Assembly: GCF_900105925.1 (NCBI RefSeq)
Contig: NZ_LT629791.1
Location: forward strand, 3,817,278 to 3,881,277
DNA length: 64,000 nt
Source of the DNA: Jiangella alkaliphila
GTDB taxonomy: Bacteria; Actinomycetota; Actinomycetes; Jiangellales; Jiangellaceae
Reading direction: 5' to 3'
The notes under the pieces are model-generated. The model searched no databases. It worked only from the letters and a program-made list of their open reading frames with translations, and was not told the DNA's origin. Of the stretch, positions 31,760 to 42,433 are shown piece by piece. Both the position numbers and the translations under genes were made by a program. How positions within the stretch are numbered: the first letter of the stretch is position 1; every line of letters begins with the position of its first letter.

Positions 31760-32650
31760 TCAGAGGGCGGACTTGATCACTGACCGCGCATCTGGGTGCT
31801 CGAACCGGAAACCGGCCTCACTGAGCCGGGTGGGTACCATCCGCAGGCTGCCGAGCAGCTCCGACGATGCCTGGCCGATGGCGATCTGGAGGGCGAATCC
31901 GGGCACCGGGAGCAGCCTCGGCCGATGCAGCTCGTCGGCCAGTAACCGGCTGAACTCGCCATTCGACACCGGCGCCGGACAGGACACGTTGTACGGGCCC
32001 ACGCAGCCGTGCTGCTCGATGAGGAACCGTAACGCCCGCACCGTGTCGCTCAGCGAGACAGGGCTCCAGAACTGCTCGCCGTTGCCGAAGTGGCCGCCCA
32101 GGCCGAGGCGGAACAGCGGCAGCAGCGGCTTCAGCGCCCCGCCACCCGGCCCGATCACGAGGCCGAAGCGCGGATGGCAGACGGCGATGTCGGCGGCGCG
32201 GGCGGGGGCGGCGGCGTGCTCCCAGTCCTGGCACAGGCCGGCGAGGAAGCCGTCGCCGGGGCCGGACTCCTCGTCGAGGAGCTCGCGGCCGCGGTCGGGG
32301 CCGTAGTAGCCCATCGCGGAGGCGCTGACGAACACGCGCGGCCGGGCGGCCAGGCCGGTCAGGGCCGACGCAAGCACCGTCGTCGAGCGGATGCGGCTGT
32401 GGTGCAGTCGCTTCTTGAACCGGCGGGTCCAGCGGTGCGAGCCGACGTTGATCCCGCCCAGGTGCACCACGGCCTCGACACCAACGAGACGGGCGAGGGG
32501 GACCCGGCCCTGCTCGGGGTCCCACTGCGCCTCGTTCGGCGCGGCCGGGGCGTGCCGGACCAGCCGCACGACATCGTGACCGGCGGAGCGCAGCCCGGCG
32601 ACCAGCGCCGTGCCGATGAAACCGCTCGACCCCGCAACCGCGACCCGCAC
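31760..32650 (-). CDS. TIGR01777-family epimerase-like protein
   Basis: A 296-residue extended-SDR protein related to yeast/bacterial YfcH and to mycobacterial Rv2216, which occupies the same position relative to the E2 gene. It shows the Rossmann motif GSSGFIGTALVAGL, the family hallmark VVHLGGINVGSHRWTRRFKK and SASAMGYYG. Biochemical role unknown. The GTG start is 5 bp from the end of the E2 gene, so it is probably the last gene of the E2 operon. Confidence 0.88.
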   Translation of the reverse strand: MRVAVAGSSGFIGTALVAGLRSAGHDVVRLVRHAPAAPNEAQWDPEQGRVPLARLVGVEAVVHLGGINVGSHRWTRRFKKRLHHSRIRSTTVLASALTGLAARPRVFVSASAMGYYGPDRGRELLDEESGPGDGFLAGLCQDWEHAAAPARAADIAVCHPRFGLVIGPGGGALKPLLPLFRLGLGGHFGNGEQFWSPVSLSDTVRALRFLIEQHGCVGPYNVSCPAPVSNGEFSRLLADELHRPRLLPVPGFALQIAIGQASSELLGSLRMVPTRLSEAGFRFEHPDARSVIKSAL

Positions 32651-32655
32651 GGGGG

Positions 32656-34500
32656 CTAGAGGCCGAGGTCGGCCTCGAACCGGCCGCCCTCGAGCCGCTT
32701 CTTCACCGTCGTCAGGAACCGGGCGGCGTCGGCGCCGTCGACCAGCCGGTGGTCGTAGCTCAGCGCGAAGTACACCATGTGCCGGACGGCGATCGTCTCG
32801 CCCAGGTTGGGGTCGTCGATGACCATCGGACGCTTGACGACGGCGCCGGTGCCGAGGATCGCGACCTGCGGCTGGAAGAAGATCGGCGTGTCGAACAGCG
32901 CGCCGCGGCTGCCGGTGTTGGTCAGCGTGAACGTGCCGCCGGTGATCTCGTCAGGCGTCAGCTTGCCGGTGCGCGCCTTCTCGGCCACCTCGGCGATCTT
33001 GCGCGCCAGCCCGGCGATGTTGAGGTCGCCGGCGTCCTTGACGACGGGCACCAGCAGGCCCGCCTCGGTGTCGACGGCGATGACGAGGTTCTCGCGGTCG
33101 TGGTAGGTGACCTCGCCCTTCTCGACGTCGATCGAGGCGTTGATCTTGGGGTGCTGCTTGAGCGCCTCGACCGCGGCCTTCGCGAAGAACGGCAGGAACG
33201 ACAGCTTCACGCCCTCGCGCTGGGCGAAGTCGGCCTTGAGGCGGTCGCGCAGCCGGGCCAGCGTCGTGATGTCGATCTCGACGACGCTGGTGAGCTGCGC
33301 GGTCTCTTGCAGCGACTCGTGCACGCGCTTGGCGATGACCTTGCGCATGCGGGTCAGCTTCTCGGTGGTGCCCCGCAGCGGCGACGGCTCGACCGACTCG
33401 GGCGCCGCGGCCGGCTGGGCGGCCGGAGCGGCCGCGGACGGGGCCGGCTGCGCGGCGGCGGCCTTGGCGGCCTCGGCCGCGGCGAGCACGTCCTGCTTGC
33501 GGACCCGGCCGCCGATGCCGCTGCCCTGGACGGTGCCGAGGTCGACGCCGTGCTCGGCGGCGAGCTTGCGGACCAGCGGGGTGACGTACGGGGTGCCGTT
33601 GCCGGACGGCGCCGCGGCGGGCGCGGCCGGCGCCGGCGGCGCCTGGGTGGCGGTCGCCTGCGGGCCCGCGGTCTGCGGCGCCTGGGGGACGGCGGCGGGC
33701 GTGGGCGTCGCGGCCGGTGCGGGGGCCGCGGCCGGAGCCTCCTGAGCCGGTGCGGGCGCCGGTGCGGCGGCGGCCGGCTGGGCCGCGGGCGCGCCACCCG
33801 CGACGCCGACCAGCGCGAGCACCGCGCCGACCTCGACGGTCTCGTCCTCGGCGACCTTGATCTCGAGCAGCGTGCCGGCGACCGGCGACGGGATCTCGGT
33901 GTCGACCTTGTCGGTGGAGATCTCGAGCAGCGGCTCGTCGACGGCGACGGTGTCGCCCGGCTGCTTGAGCCAGCGGGTGACCGTGCCCTCGGTGACGCTC
34001 TCGCCCAGCGCCGGCAGCGTGATCGGCGTGCTCTCGCCGCCCGCGCCGTTGGCGGACGCGGCCGGAGCGGCCTCGGCGGCAGGTGCCTCCGCGGCGGCCG
34101 GAGCCTCGGCAGCCGGTGCCTCCTCCTCGGCCGGAGCCTCGGCAGCCGGTGCCTCCTCGGCGGGCGCGGCCTGCTCAGCCGGGGCGGCCTCCTCGGCGGG
34201 CGCGGCCTCCTCGGCCGGAGCGGCCGCCTGGTCGCCGCTGCCGCCGTCACCCGTGGACTCGCCCGACTCGCCGATGACCGCCAGCTCGGCGCCGACCTCG
34301 ACCGTCTCGTCCTCGGCGACCTTGATCTCGAGCAGCGTGCCGGCGACCGGCGACGGGATCTCGGTGTCGACCTTGTCGGTGGAGATCTCGAGCAGCGGCT
34401 CGTCGACGGCGACCGTGTCACCCGGCTGCTTGAGCCAGCGGGTCACTGTGCCCTCGGTGACGCTCTCGCCGAGTGCGGGCAAGGTGACGGAGGTTGCCAT
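32656..34500 (-). CDS. Dihydrolipoamide acyltransferase (E2) with two lipoyl domains
   Basis: The core of a 2-oxoacid dehydrogenase complex, transferring acyl groups from lipoamide to CoA. In 614 residues it has lipoyl domain 1 (Lys43 in [11 protein letters not shown]), an Ala/Pro/Glu linker, lipoyl domain 2 (Lys198), a second linker, an E1/E3-binding domain ([17 protein letters not shown]) and the catalytic domain ending in [16 protein letters not shown]. Equivalent to mycobacterial DlaT, which serves pyruvate dehydrogenase; the exact E1 partner is not in the window. AGAGGA precedes the ATG. Lpd is encoded 68 bp upstream on the same strand. Confidence 0.95.
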   Translation of the reverse strand: MATSVTLPALGESVTEGTVTRWLKQPGDTVAVDEPLLEISTDKVDTEIPSPVAGTLLEIKVAEDETVEVGAELAVIGESGESTGDGGSGDQAAAPAEEAAPAEEAAPAEQAAPAEEAPAAEAPAEEEAPAAEAPAAAEAPAAEAAPAASANGAGGESTPITLPALGESVTEGTVTRWLKQPGDTVAVDEPLLEISTDKVDTEIPSPVAGTLLEIKVAEDETVEVGAVLALVGVAGGAPAAQPAAAAPAPAPAQEAPAAAPAPAATPTPAAVPQAPQTAGPQATATQAPPAPAAPAAAPSGNGTPYVTPLVRKLAAEHGVDLGTVQGSGIGGRVRKQDVLAAAEAAKAAAAQPAPSAAAPAAQPAAAPESVEPSPLRGTTEKLTRMRKVIAKRVHESLQETAQLTSVVEIDITTLARLRDRLKADFAQREGVKLSFLPFFAKAAVEALKQHPKINASIDVEKGEVTYHDRENLVIAVDTEAGLLVPVVKDAGDLNIAGLARKIAEVAEKARTGKLTPDEITGGTFTLTNTGSRGALFDTPIFFQPQVAILGTGAVVKRPMVIDDPNLGETIAVRHMVYFALSYDHRLVDGADAARFLTTVKKRLEGGRFEADLGL

Positions 34501-34568
34501 CGTCTGTCCTCTCGAGTCCTACGTACGGTCGTCGCTACAAGGCCGAGGCAAGCTTATGCCCCGGCAGG

Positions 34569-35951
34569 TCAGCCGTGGACGTGCAACGGCTTGCCGGCCA
34601 GCGCCATGTGCGCCTCGCCCAGCGCCTCGCTCTGCGTCGGGTGCGGGTGGACGAGCTGGGCCACCTCGTCGGGCAGCGCCTCCCAGTTGTAGATGAGCTG
34701 CGCCTCGGCGATGAGCTCGCCGACCCGGGCGCCCACCAGGTGCACACCGATGACCGGACCGTCCTTCTCGCGGACCAGCTTGGCGTGGCCCTGGGTGCGC
34801 AGGATCTGGCTCTTGCCGTTGCCGGCGAGGTTGTACTCGAGGGTCACGACCTTGTCGTCGCCCAGCCGCTCCTTGGCCTGCGCCTCGGTGAGGCCGACGG
34901 AGGCGACCTCGGGGTCGCAGTAGGTGACCTTGGGGATGCCGAGGTCGTCGACGGGGACCGGGTTGAGCCCGGCGATCTCCTCGGCGACGAAGATGCCGTG
35001 CGCGAAGCCGCGGTGGGCCAGTTGCAGGCCGGGGACGATGTCGCCGACGGCGTAGACGTTCGGCACGCCGGTGCGCAGCCGCTCGTCGGTGACGACGAAG
35101 CCGCGGTCGAGCGTGACGCCGTTCTCCTCGTACCCCAGACCCTCGGTGACCGGGCCGCGTCCGACGGCGACCAGCAGCACCTCGGCCTCGATCTTCTCGC
35201 CGTTCTCCAGCGACACGGTGACGCCGCCGTCGCGGGTCTCGACGCCGGCGAACCGGACGCCGGTCTTGAAGCCGATGCCGCGCTTGCGGAAGGTCCGCTC
35301 GACCACCTTGGACGACGCCTCGTCCTCGGCCGGGACCAGCCGGGGCAGCGCCTCGACGATGGTGACGTCGGCGCCGAACGAGCGCCACACGCTGGCGAAC
35401 TCGACGCCGATGACGCCGCCGCCCAGCACGACCGCCGACGACGGCACGCGGTCCAGCGTCAGCGCCTCGTAGCTGCTGATGACGCGGGTGCCGTCGATCT
35501 CCAGCCCGGGCAGCGAGCGGGACCGCGACCCCGTGGCCAGGATGATGTTGCGGCCTTCGTAGCGGGCGCCGGCGACCTCGACGGCGTTGGGCGCGACCAG
35601 CTTGCCCTCGCCCTCGATGAACGTCACCTTGTTCGCCTTCACCAGGCCCTGCAGGCCCTTGTACAGCCGCGCGACGATGCCGTCCTTGTAGGAGTTGACG
35701 CCCGGCATGTCGATGCCCTCGAACGAGGTCTTGACGCCGAACTGCTCGCTCTCGCGGGAGTTGTCAGCGACCTCGGCGGCGTGCAGCAGCGCCTTGGTGG
35801 GGATGCAGCCGTAGTGCAGGCAGGTGCCGCCGACTTTGTCCTTCTCGATCAGCGCGACGTTCATGCCCAGCTCGCTGGCGCGGAACGCCGCGGCGTAGCC
35901 GCCGCTCCCGCCGCCCAGGATGATGACGTCGAAACCGGCAGTGTCGGCCAC
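34569..35951 (-). CDS. lpdA: Dihydrolipoyl dehydrogenase (E3)
   Basis: The FAD enzyme that reoxidises dihydrolipoamide with NAD+. The 460-residue protein has the FAD motif ILGGGSGGYAAAFRASE, the redox disulfide Cys44/Cys49 (GGTCLHYGCIPTKALL), the NAD motif VVLGGGVIGVEFASV, and the active-site HPHPTQSEAL. It lies directly before the E2 gene and is probably cotranscribed with it. GTG 35951 follows GGAGCACC. Confidence 0.97.
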   Translation of the reverse strand: MADTAGFDVIILGGGSGGYAAAFRASELGMNVALIEKDKVGGTCLHYGCIPTKALLHAAEVADNSRESEQFGVKTSFEGIDMPGVNSYKDGIVARLYKGLQGLVKANKVTFIEGEGKLVAPNAVEVAGARYEGRNIILATGSRSRSLPGLEIDGTRVISSYEALTLDRVPSSAVVLGGGVIGVEFASVWRSFGADVTIVEALPRLVPAEDEASSKVVERTFRKRGIGFKTGVRFAGVETRDGGVTVSLENGEKIEAEVLLVAVGRGPVTEGLGYEENGVTLDRGFVVTDERLRTGVPNVYAVGDIVPGLQLAHRGFAHGIFVAEEIAGLNPVPVDDLGIPKVTYCDPEVASVGLTEAQAKERLGDDKVVTLEYNLAGNGKSQILRTQGHAKLVREKDGPVIGVHLVGARVGELIAEAQLIYNWEALPDEVAQLVHPHPTQSEALGEAHMALAGKPLHVHG

Positions 35952-36114
35952 GGTGGTGCTCCTCGATGTGTCGTCAGGTCGTTTTCAGCGTCAACAGCAT
36001 CCTTCCATTCGCTGTTCCGACACCATTCACCGGACCGGGACGTTGCACTGTGAGCAGGTAGTGTCGCGATACGGTCCTGGATTCCACCAGGCGGACGGAC
36101 TCGGAGGTCGAACG

Positions 36115-36438
36115 ATGGGGTTGTTCCGGCGACGGCGGAAGAGCGCCGAAGGCAGCTTGGACCGCGCTGCCGACTCCGCCGACGTCAAGCACCTCGAGGA
36201 GTTCGCCCGGACCCGCCGCGGCGTCGAGGCGTTCGTCGAGCCGCCGACGACCATGACCGCCACCACCGTCGTCTTCGTCGCGCACGACGGCGAGTGGACC
36301 CGCCGCCGCGTCCGCGACGCCGCCGCGGCGCACGGGCTGGCCCGCAAGCTCGGCATCCCGGCCTACGACGCGCAGGTGGTCGGCTACCCGCAGCGCATGC
36401 GCGACTGGAACCGCAAGAACGGCGGCCGCGGCGCCTGA
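36115..36438 (+). CDS. Small conserved actinobacterial protein
   Basis: A 107-residue protein of unknown function. A basic start (MGLFRRRRKS) is followed by HLEEFARTRRGVEAFVEPPT, VVFVAHDGEWTRRRVRDAAA and a conserved-looking C-terminus GIPAYDAQVVGYPQRMRDWN. Similar short proteins next to lpdA or pepA occur in other actinobacteria and are sometimes mislabelled oxidoreductase. ATG 36115 has GGAGG upstream. Divergent from lpdA. Confidence 0.78.
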   Translation: MGLFRRRRKSAEGSLDRAADSADVKHLEEFARTRRGVEAFVEPPTTMTATTVVFVAHDGEWTRRRVRDAAAAHGLARKLGIPAYDAQVVGYPQRMRDWNRKNGGRGA

Positions 36439-36469
36439 GCGCGCACGACCGCCGTCCTGGAAGAAGCCG

Positions 36470-37969
<1,500 letters not shown>

Positions 37970-38011
37970 GGTTCTCCTGACGTCGCTCGTTTCAGACGAT
38001 TCCGCCCGATG

Positions 38012-38773
38012 CTACCGCCGGGTCACCGTCCTGCCGTCTCGCGGTGCGAACACCGTCAGCGCCTCGGCGTCGGAGTGGACGGTGCGCGCGTACGCGTCCG
38101 CCCACGCTCGCGCGCCGGGGTAAGCGCTCGCCGCGACGACGGCGTCGGCCAGGGCGTCCGGGTCGACCGCCGTGCGCCGCAGCGTCACGACGCCGTCGCG
38201 CAGCAGCGCCCAGTGCGGGCCAGGCCGTCCGTACGGCATGCCGACGCTGCCCGGGTTGACCACCAACCGGCGGTCGACCAGCCGCTGGAACGGCATGTGG
38301 GTGTGGCCGCAGACAACCGTCCGCACGTCGCCGGGCACCGTCGACAGCACCTCGGCCCACCGCTCCAGCGAGCTGTCGACCAGCACCACCTCGTCGTCGT
38401 CGCGGGGCGTGCCGTGGCAGAACGACACCGGCCCGAAGCCGTCGACGTCCAGCGTGACGGGGTGCGGCAGCGCGGCCAGCAGGTCGACCTGGTCCGGCCG
38501 CAACTGCCGCCCGGCCCAGTCGGAGACGTCGATGCCGGACGTCCCGCCGCGCGCGACCGCGACCAGCTCGCGGTCGGCGTTGCCGCGCACCCAGGTGACG
38601 CGGTCGCCGAGCGAGACCAGCAGGTCCAGCGTCTCGACGGGGAGAGGGCCGGCAGCGATGTCGCCGGTCAGCACGATCCGCTCGGCGGCTCTGACGTCCG
38701 GCTCGGCGAGGACGGCTTCGAGGGCGGGCAGGGCGCCGTGGACGTCGGACAGCACGGCGACGGACGCGACCAT
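38012..38773 (-). CDS. Calcineurin-like metallophosphoesterase (YfcE type)
   Basis: A 253-residue phosphoesterase with all metal-binding motifs: LSDVHGALPALEAVL (D-x-H), LTGDIAAGP (GD), VRGNADREL (GN[HD] variant), FCHGTP, and CGHTHMPF (GHTH). It should hydrolyse a phosphodiester or nucleotide; substrate unknown. CACGAT lies 6 nt before the ATG as a weak leaderless -10 candidate. It lies upstream of pepA on the same strand. Confidence 0.9.
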   Translation of the reverse strand: MVASVAVLSDVHGALPALEAVLAEPDVRAAERIVLTGDIAAGPLPVETLDLLVSLGDRVTWVRGNADRELVAVARGGTSGIDVSDWAGRQLRPDQVDLLAALPHPVTLDVDGFGPVSFCHGTPRDDDEVVLVDSSLERWAEVLSTVPGDVRTVVCGHTHMPFQRLVDRRLVVNPGSVGMPYGRPGPHWALLRDGVVTLRRTAVDPDALADAVVAASAYPGARAWADAYARTVHSDAEALTVFAPRDGRTVTRR

Positions 38774-38796
38774 CCCCCGATCGTGCCACCCCGCCC

Positions 38797-38868
38797 GTTG
38801 ATCTTGGAGTAACCGCGGGATTCATCGGACATTCCGGGCCGGATCTCCGCGGTTACTCCAAGATCAAC
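38797..38868. repeat. 72-bp palindromic element, copy B
   Basis: Arms GTTGATCTTGGAGT plus AACCGCGG (38797-38818) and the exact complement (38847-38868) enclose a 28-nt loop with ATCGGACATT. Same size, outer 14 bp and loop core as copy A at 11136, but a different complementary inner stem. It sits between the divergent phosphoesterase and gcvT genes, so it is unlikely to be a terminator. Confidence 0.9.
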
Positions 38869-38911
38869 AAGAGCGGGCCGGCTGGTGGGCGGCCGCGCGC
38901 CGTCGGCCCCG

Positions 38912-38917
38912 TAGGGT
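38912..38917 (+). promoter_or_regulatory. Putative -10 element of gcvT
   Basis: TAGGGT, 6 nt before GTG 38924. This spacing favours 38924 over the in-frame GTG at 38918 as the start of a leaderless mRNA. Confidence 0.45.
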
Positions 38918-38923
38918 GTGGCC

Positions 38924-40024
38924 GTGACGACCGACGACCTCGCCAGGACCTCCCTGTACGACCGCCACGTGGCGCTGGGCGCCAAGTTCGCCGAGTTCGG
39001 CGGCTGGTCGATGCCGCTGCAGTACACCGGCATCGTCGACGAGCACACCGCCGTGCGCGAGCGGGCCGGGCTGTTCGACGTCAGCCACCTCGGCAAGGCG
39101 TCGGTCACGGGGCCGGGCGCGCGGGCGTTCGTCGACGCGTGCCTCACCAACGCGCTGGACAAGATCGGCCCGGGGCAGGCGCAGTACACGCTGTGCTGCG
39201 ACGAGTCCGGGGGAGTGGTCGACGACCTCATCGTGTACCTGCGCGCCGACGACGACCTGCTGCTGGTGCCCAACGCCGCCAACAACGCCGAGGTGGTCCG
39301 GCGGCTCGCGGCGGCCGCGCCCGAAGGCGTCGAGGTGCGCGACCGGCACCGCGACTTCGCCGTCCTCGCCGTCCAGGGACCGCACAGCGACGAGGTGCTG
39401 GCGGCGCTCGGCCTGCCCACGGGGCACCCCTACATGTCGTTCGCCGAGACCACGCACGACGGCGTCGCGCTCACCGTCTGCCGCACCGGCTACACCGGCG
39501 AGCGCGGCTACGAGCTGCTGGTTCCGTGGGACGACGCCGGGACGGTGTGGGACGCGCTGCTGGCGGCCGGCGAGCCGTACGACATCGCGCCGGCCGGCCT
39601 GGGCGCCCGCGACACGCTGCGCACCGAGATGGGCTACCCACTGCACGGCCAGGACCTCTCGCTGGACATCTCGCCGGTGCAGGCGCGGGCCGGCTGGGCG
39701 GTCGGCTGGTCCAAGCCGGCGTTCTGGGGCCGCGACGCGCTGGTGGCGGAGAAGGCGGCCGGCCCGGCCCGCCGGCTGCAGGGCCTCAAGGCGCGCGGCC
39801 GGGGCATCCCGCGTCCGGGCATGACGGTGACGGCCGGCGGCGCGCCCGCCGGCACCGTCACGTCGGGGACGTTCTCGCCGACGCTCAAGCAGGGCATCGG
39901 CCTGGCGCTGCTGCCGCCCGACATCGCCGAGGGCACCGAGGTGCAGGTCGACGTGCGCGGCCGGGCCGAGGCGTTCGAGGTCGTGCGGCCGCCGTTCGTC
40001 CAGCCGTCGACGAAGGAGGGCTGA
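38924..40024 (+). CDS. gcvT: Glycine cleavage system T protein (aminomethyltransferase)
   Basis: Transfers the methylene group of the lipoyl-bound glycine intermediate to tetrahydrofolate, releasing ammonia. About 366 residues, with [36 protein letters not shown] (conserved catalytic-region Asp), [12 protein letters not shown] and the C-terminal barrel [20 protein letters not shown]. GcvH and GcvP are not in the window. No glycine riboswitch is visible upstream; the palindrome at 38797 occupies that space. Confidence 0.95.
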   Translation: MTTDDLARTSLYDRHVALGAKFAEFGGWSMPLQYTGIVDEHTAVRERAGLFDVSHLGKASVTGPGARAFVDACLTNALDKIGPGQAQYTLCCDESGGVVDDLIVYLRADDDLLLVPNAANNAEVVRRLAAAAPEGVEVRDRHRDFAVLAVQGPHSDEVLAALGLPTGHPYMSFAETTHDGVALTVCRTGYTGERGYELLVPWDDAGTVWDALLAAGEPYDIAPAGLGARDTLRTEMGYPLHGQDLSLDISPVQARAGWAVGWSKPAFWGRDALVAEKAAGPARRLQGLKARGRGIPRPGMTVTAGGAPAGTVTSGTFSPTLKQGIGLALLPPDIAEGTEVQVDVRGRAEAFEVVRPPFVQPSTKEG

Positions 40025-40031
40025 CCCGCCG

Positions 40032-40565
40032 GTGTCCGCCCAGGTGATCGTGCTGAACGGCGGCTCGAGCTCGGGGAAGTCCGGCATCGTCCGCTGCCTG
40101 CAGGCCGTGCTGCCCGACCCGTGGCTGGCGGTGGGCGTCGACGTGCTGGTCGACGCGATGCCGCCGGCGCTGCGGACGCCCGGCGACGGCATCACGTTCG
40201 GCTCCGGCGCCGAGATCGGCGTCGGGCCGGCGTTCCGCGAGCTGCAGGGCGCCTGGATCACCGGCGTCGCCGCGATGGCCCGGGCCGGCGCGCGGATCGT
40301 CGTCGACGACGTGTTCCTGGGCGGCGCGGACTCGCAGCAGGAGTGGCGCGTCCGGCTCGACGGCCTGCGGGTGCTCTGGGTCGGCGTGCGCTGCGACGCG
40401 GCGGTGGCGGCGGACCGCGAGCTCGCCCGTGGCGACCGCGTTGCCGGCATGGCGGCGACCCAGGCCGAGCTGGTGCACCGCGGCGTCGCCTACGACCTCG
40501 AGGTCGACACCACGCACACCGAGGCCATGGCGTGCGCGCGCGTCATCGCCGCGCGCGCTGCCTGA
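40032..40565 (+). CDS. Chloramphenicol phosphotransferase-like kinase
   Basis: A 177-residue P-loop kinase of the CPT family. The Walker A is GGSSSGKS (10-17); Asp37 in VGVDVLVD aligns with the catalytic aspartate of Streptomyces venezuelae CPT, and VVDDVFLGG supplies the following acidic strand. In the producer that enzyme phosphorylates chloramphenicol. Many CPT-like proteins have no known resistance role, so the substrate is open. It starts 7 bp after gcvT and is probably cotranscribed. Confidence 0.85.
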   Translation: MSAQVIVLNGGSSSGKSGIVRCLQAVLPDPWLAVGVDVLVDAMPPALRTPGDGITFGSGAEIGVGPAFRELQGAWITGVAAMARAGARIVVDDVFLGGADSQQEWRVRLDGLRVLWVGVRCDAAVAADRELARGDRVAGMAATQAELVHRGVAYDLEVDTTHTEAMACARVIAARAA

Positions 40566-40576
40566 CGGCGCCGCCG

Positions 40577-41830
40577 TCAGCCCTCGGCGACCTCCAGCCG
40601 CCGCGGCGCCGTCCGCAGCGGCGAGAGCCAGCCGACGATCGCGGCGACGACCAGCGACAGCTGGCACACCATGACCGCCACGTCGGTGTCGACGGTGCCG
40701 GCCAGCGCTCCGGCGGCGACCGCGCCCAGCGGGTAGCCGACGCCGAAGGTGGCCATGCGCCCGGCCGTCATGACGCGGCTCATCAGCGGCTCCGGCGTCA
40801 CCTGCTGGCGCAGCGTCACCGAGATGGTCGCGATGACGAGGTACATCAGCGACCAGCCGGCGATCGCCAGCGCGCCGGTCACCCAGCTCTCCGCCAGTGC
40901 GACGGCGACCCCGGCGAGGGCCGCGAACGGCAGCACGAGCAGCGCCGACCGCGCCCCGCCGAAACGGTGCATGAGCCGTGGCATCAGGATGCTGCCGACG
41001 ACGGCGCCGATGCCCCACGCGCCGAACAGCAGGCCCAGCCGCCAGTCGCCCTCCTGGACGCCCAGCGAGCGGTCGGCCCAGACGACGAGGATGGCCATCA
41101 GTGAGCCGGCGCTGAACGCCACCAGGACCCCGATGACGATCATCACCCGGATGATCTCGTGCCGCAGGATGAACCGGGTGCCCTCGGCCACGGCCGACAG
41201 CCGCATCGTGCTCGCGCGGTCCCGCTTGCCGGACAGCGGCCGGACGATGCTGCGGATGAGCAGCGCCGACGCGAGGAACGTCAGCACATCGATGGCGATG
41301 ATCGACGCGGGGGAGATGACGACGATGAGCGCGCCGGCCAGCATCGGCACCACGGTCTCGGCGACCGTGCTCCCGCCGGCCACCAGCGCGTTCGCCGACG
41401 GCAGCCGCTCCCTGCCGACCAGACTGGGCAGCGCGCCCTGGTTGGCGGCGTCGAAGAAGACGTAGATGGTGCCCACGACGAACGCCGCGACCAGCACGTG
41501 ACCGGCGGTCAGCGCATCGAACCAGAACGCGATCGGGACGGTGGCCAGCGACAACGCCGCCAGCAGGTCGGCGCCGACCATCATCAGGCGCCGGTTGACA
41601 TGGTCGGCCATCGCGCCGGCGACCAGGCCGAACACGAGGTACGGCAGGGCCTCGGCGACGACCACCAGCGACGTCCACGTGGCCGAGGCGGTGATGCCGT
41701 AGATGAGGACCGGCATGGCGATGAACGTCACCGCCGAGCCGGTCAACGAAACGATGCGCGCCGCAACGTACCGGAAGACGTCCGGGTCGCTGAGCAGGCG
41801 CTGGCGCCTTGCGGGCGCTGAACTACCCAC
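40577..41830 (-). CDS. MFS transporter, exporter-like
   Basis: A 417-residue major-facilitator protein with about twelve transmembrane segments. The loop GAMADHVNRRLMMVGAD is motif A between segments 2 and 3, and the N-terminus FRYVAARIVSLTGSAVTF followed by YVFFDAANQGALPSLV is typical of the enterobactin-exporter/MdfA-like branch of drug and siderophore efflux proteins. Substrate unknown. GTG 41830 has GGGAG upstream. Convergent with the CPT-like gene, 11 bp apart. Confidence 0.88.
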   Translation of the reverse strand: MGSSAPARRQRLLSDPDVFRYVAARIVSLTGSAVTFIAMPVLIYGITASATWTSLVVVAEALPYLVFGLVAGAMADHVNRRLMMVGADLLAALSLATVPIAFWFDALTAGHVLVAAFVVGTIYVFFDAANQGALPSLVGRERLPSANALVAGGSTVAETVVPMLAGALIVVISPASIIAIDVLTFLASALLIRSIVRPLSGKRDRASTMRLSAVAEGTRFILRHEIIRVMIVIGVLVAFSAGSLMAILVVWADRSLGVQEGDWRLGLLFGAWGIGAVVGSILMPRLMHRFGGARSALLVLPFAALAGVAVALAESWVTGALAIAGWSLMYLVIATISVTLRQQVTPEPLMSRVMTAGRMATFGVGYPLGAVAAGALAGTVDTDVAVMVCQLSLVVAAIVGWLSPLRTAPRRLEVAEG

Positions 41831-42138
41831 GTCGATGAACTCCCGCCCCCCGCGAACTGAACTTTACGCGGAAGGCAACAGCATGACGCGTCTCTTGTCA
41901 AGGCGCTCACTGGCGCGTCGCGGCGCTCGTCAAGCCCGCTTCGGAGGCTATACCGAGGGCGCGTCGTTGCCGTCCCCTGCGCGGCAACGACGCACCCTTG
42001 TACCCGTCAAGACAGCGCAGGCGCCGAGTCATGACGTGCGGTTCCATGTGACCTGGGTCACAATCGGGGCCGGGCGTCGCCCCGTGGCCGCCGGACCGTA
42101 CTGTCGGGGCGAGTGAGGGCGTCGATCGGGAGGCGAAG
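41831..42138. other. Regulatory gap between the MFS gene and a small gene
   Basis: A 308-bp gap between divergent genes. It contains a perfect 12-bp hairpin (GCGTCGTTGCCG 41961-41972 with CGGCAACGACGC 41982-41993), a CRP/GlxR-type site at 42047-42062 and a possible -10 (TACTGT near 42099). No further gene is seen. Confidence 0.6.
42047..42062 (+). promoter_or_regulatory. CRP/GlxR-type binding site
   Basis: TGTGA-CCTGGG-TCACA matches the CRP-family consensus TGTGA-N6-TCACA perfectly. It lies 77 bp before the ATG at 42139 and about 45 bp before the TACTGT -10 candidate, a plausible activator position. Confidence 0.7.
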
Positions 42139-42360
42139 ATGAGCTGGACGTGGCGGTTCCTGGCACCGGACGGTGGCACCGCGCCGGGCGTGGACGACGG
42201 CACGGGGCGCACCGACGCCGGATTCCCGACCCAGTCCGACGCCGAGAGCTGGCTGGGCGAGCACTGGCGCGGGCTGGTCGAGGCCGGCGTCGACTCGGTG
42301 GTGCTGGTCGAGGACGGCCGCGATGTCTACGGCCCGATGAGCCTCGCCCCGCCTGACTGA
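42139..42360 (+). CDS. Small conserved actinobacterial protein
   Basis: A 73-residue acidic protein: MSWTWRFLAPDG, then TDAGFPTQSDAESWLGEHWR and VDSVVLVEDGRDVYGPMSL. Short proteins of this pattern (WxWRY/F...SQADAExWLGE.W) are common in actinobacteria and have no known function. GGGAGG precedes the ATG. A CRP-type site upstream suggests control by carbon status. Confidence 0.75.
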   Translation: MSWTWRFLAPDGGTAPGVDDGTGRTDAGFPTQSDAESWLGEHWRGLVEAGVDSVVLVEDGRDVYGPMSLAPPD

Positions 42361-42433
42361 CGGCGCGCGGCGGCCGGCGGCGGGCCGGTCCGGTGTGGTC
42401 CGGCCCGCCGCGGGCTCGCCACCCAGGTGGGCG

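Noticed and set aside
31429-31776. 115-codon frame in the large gap
   Set aside because: It starts inside the palindrome, overlaps the end of the TIGR01777 gene and has no recognisable sequence.
38774-38923. Glycine riboswitch upstream of gcvT
   Set aside because: The space is taken up by the 72-bp palindrome, and the -10 lies 6 nt from the start codon, leaving no leader.
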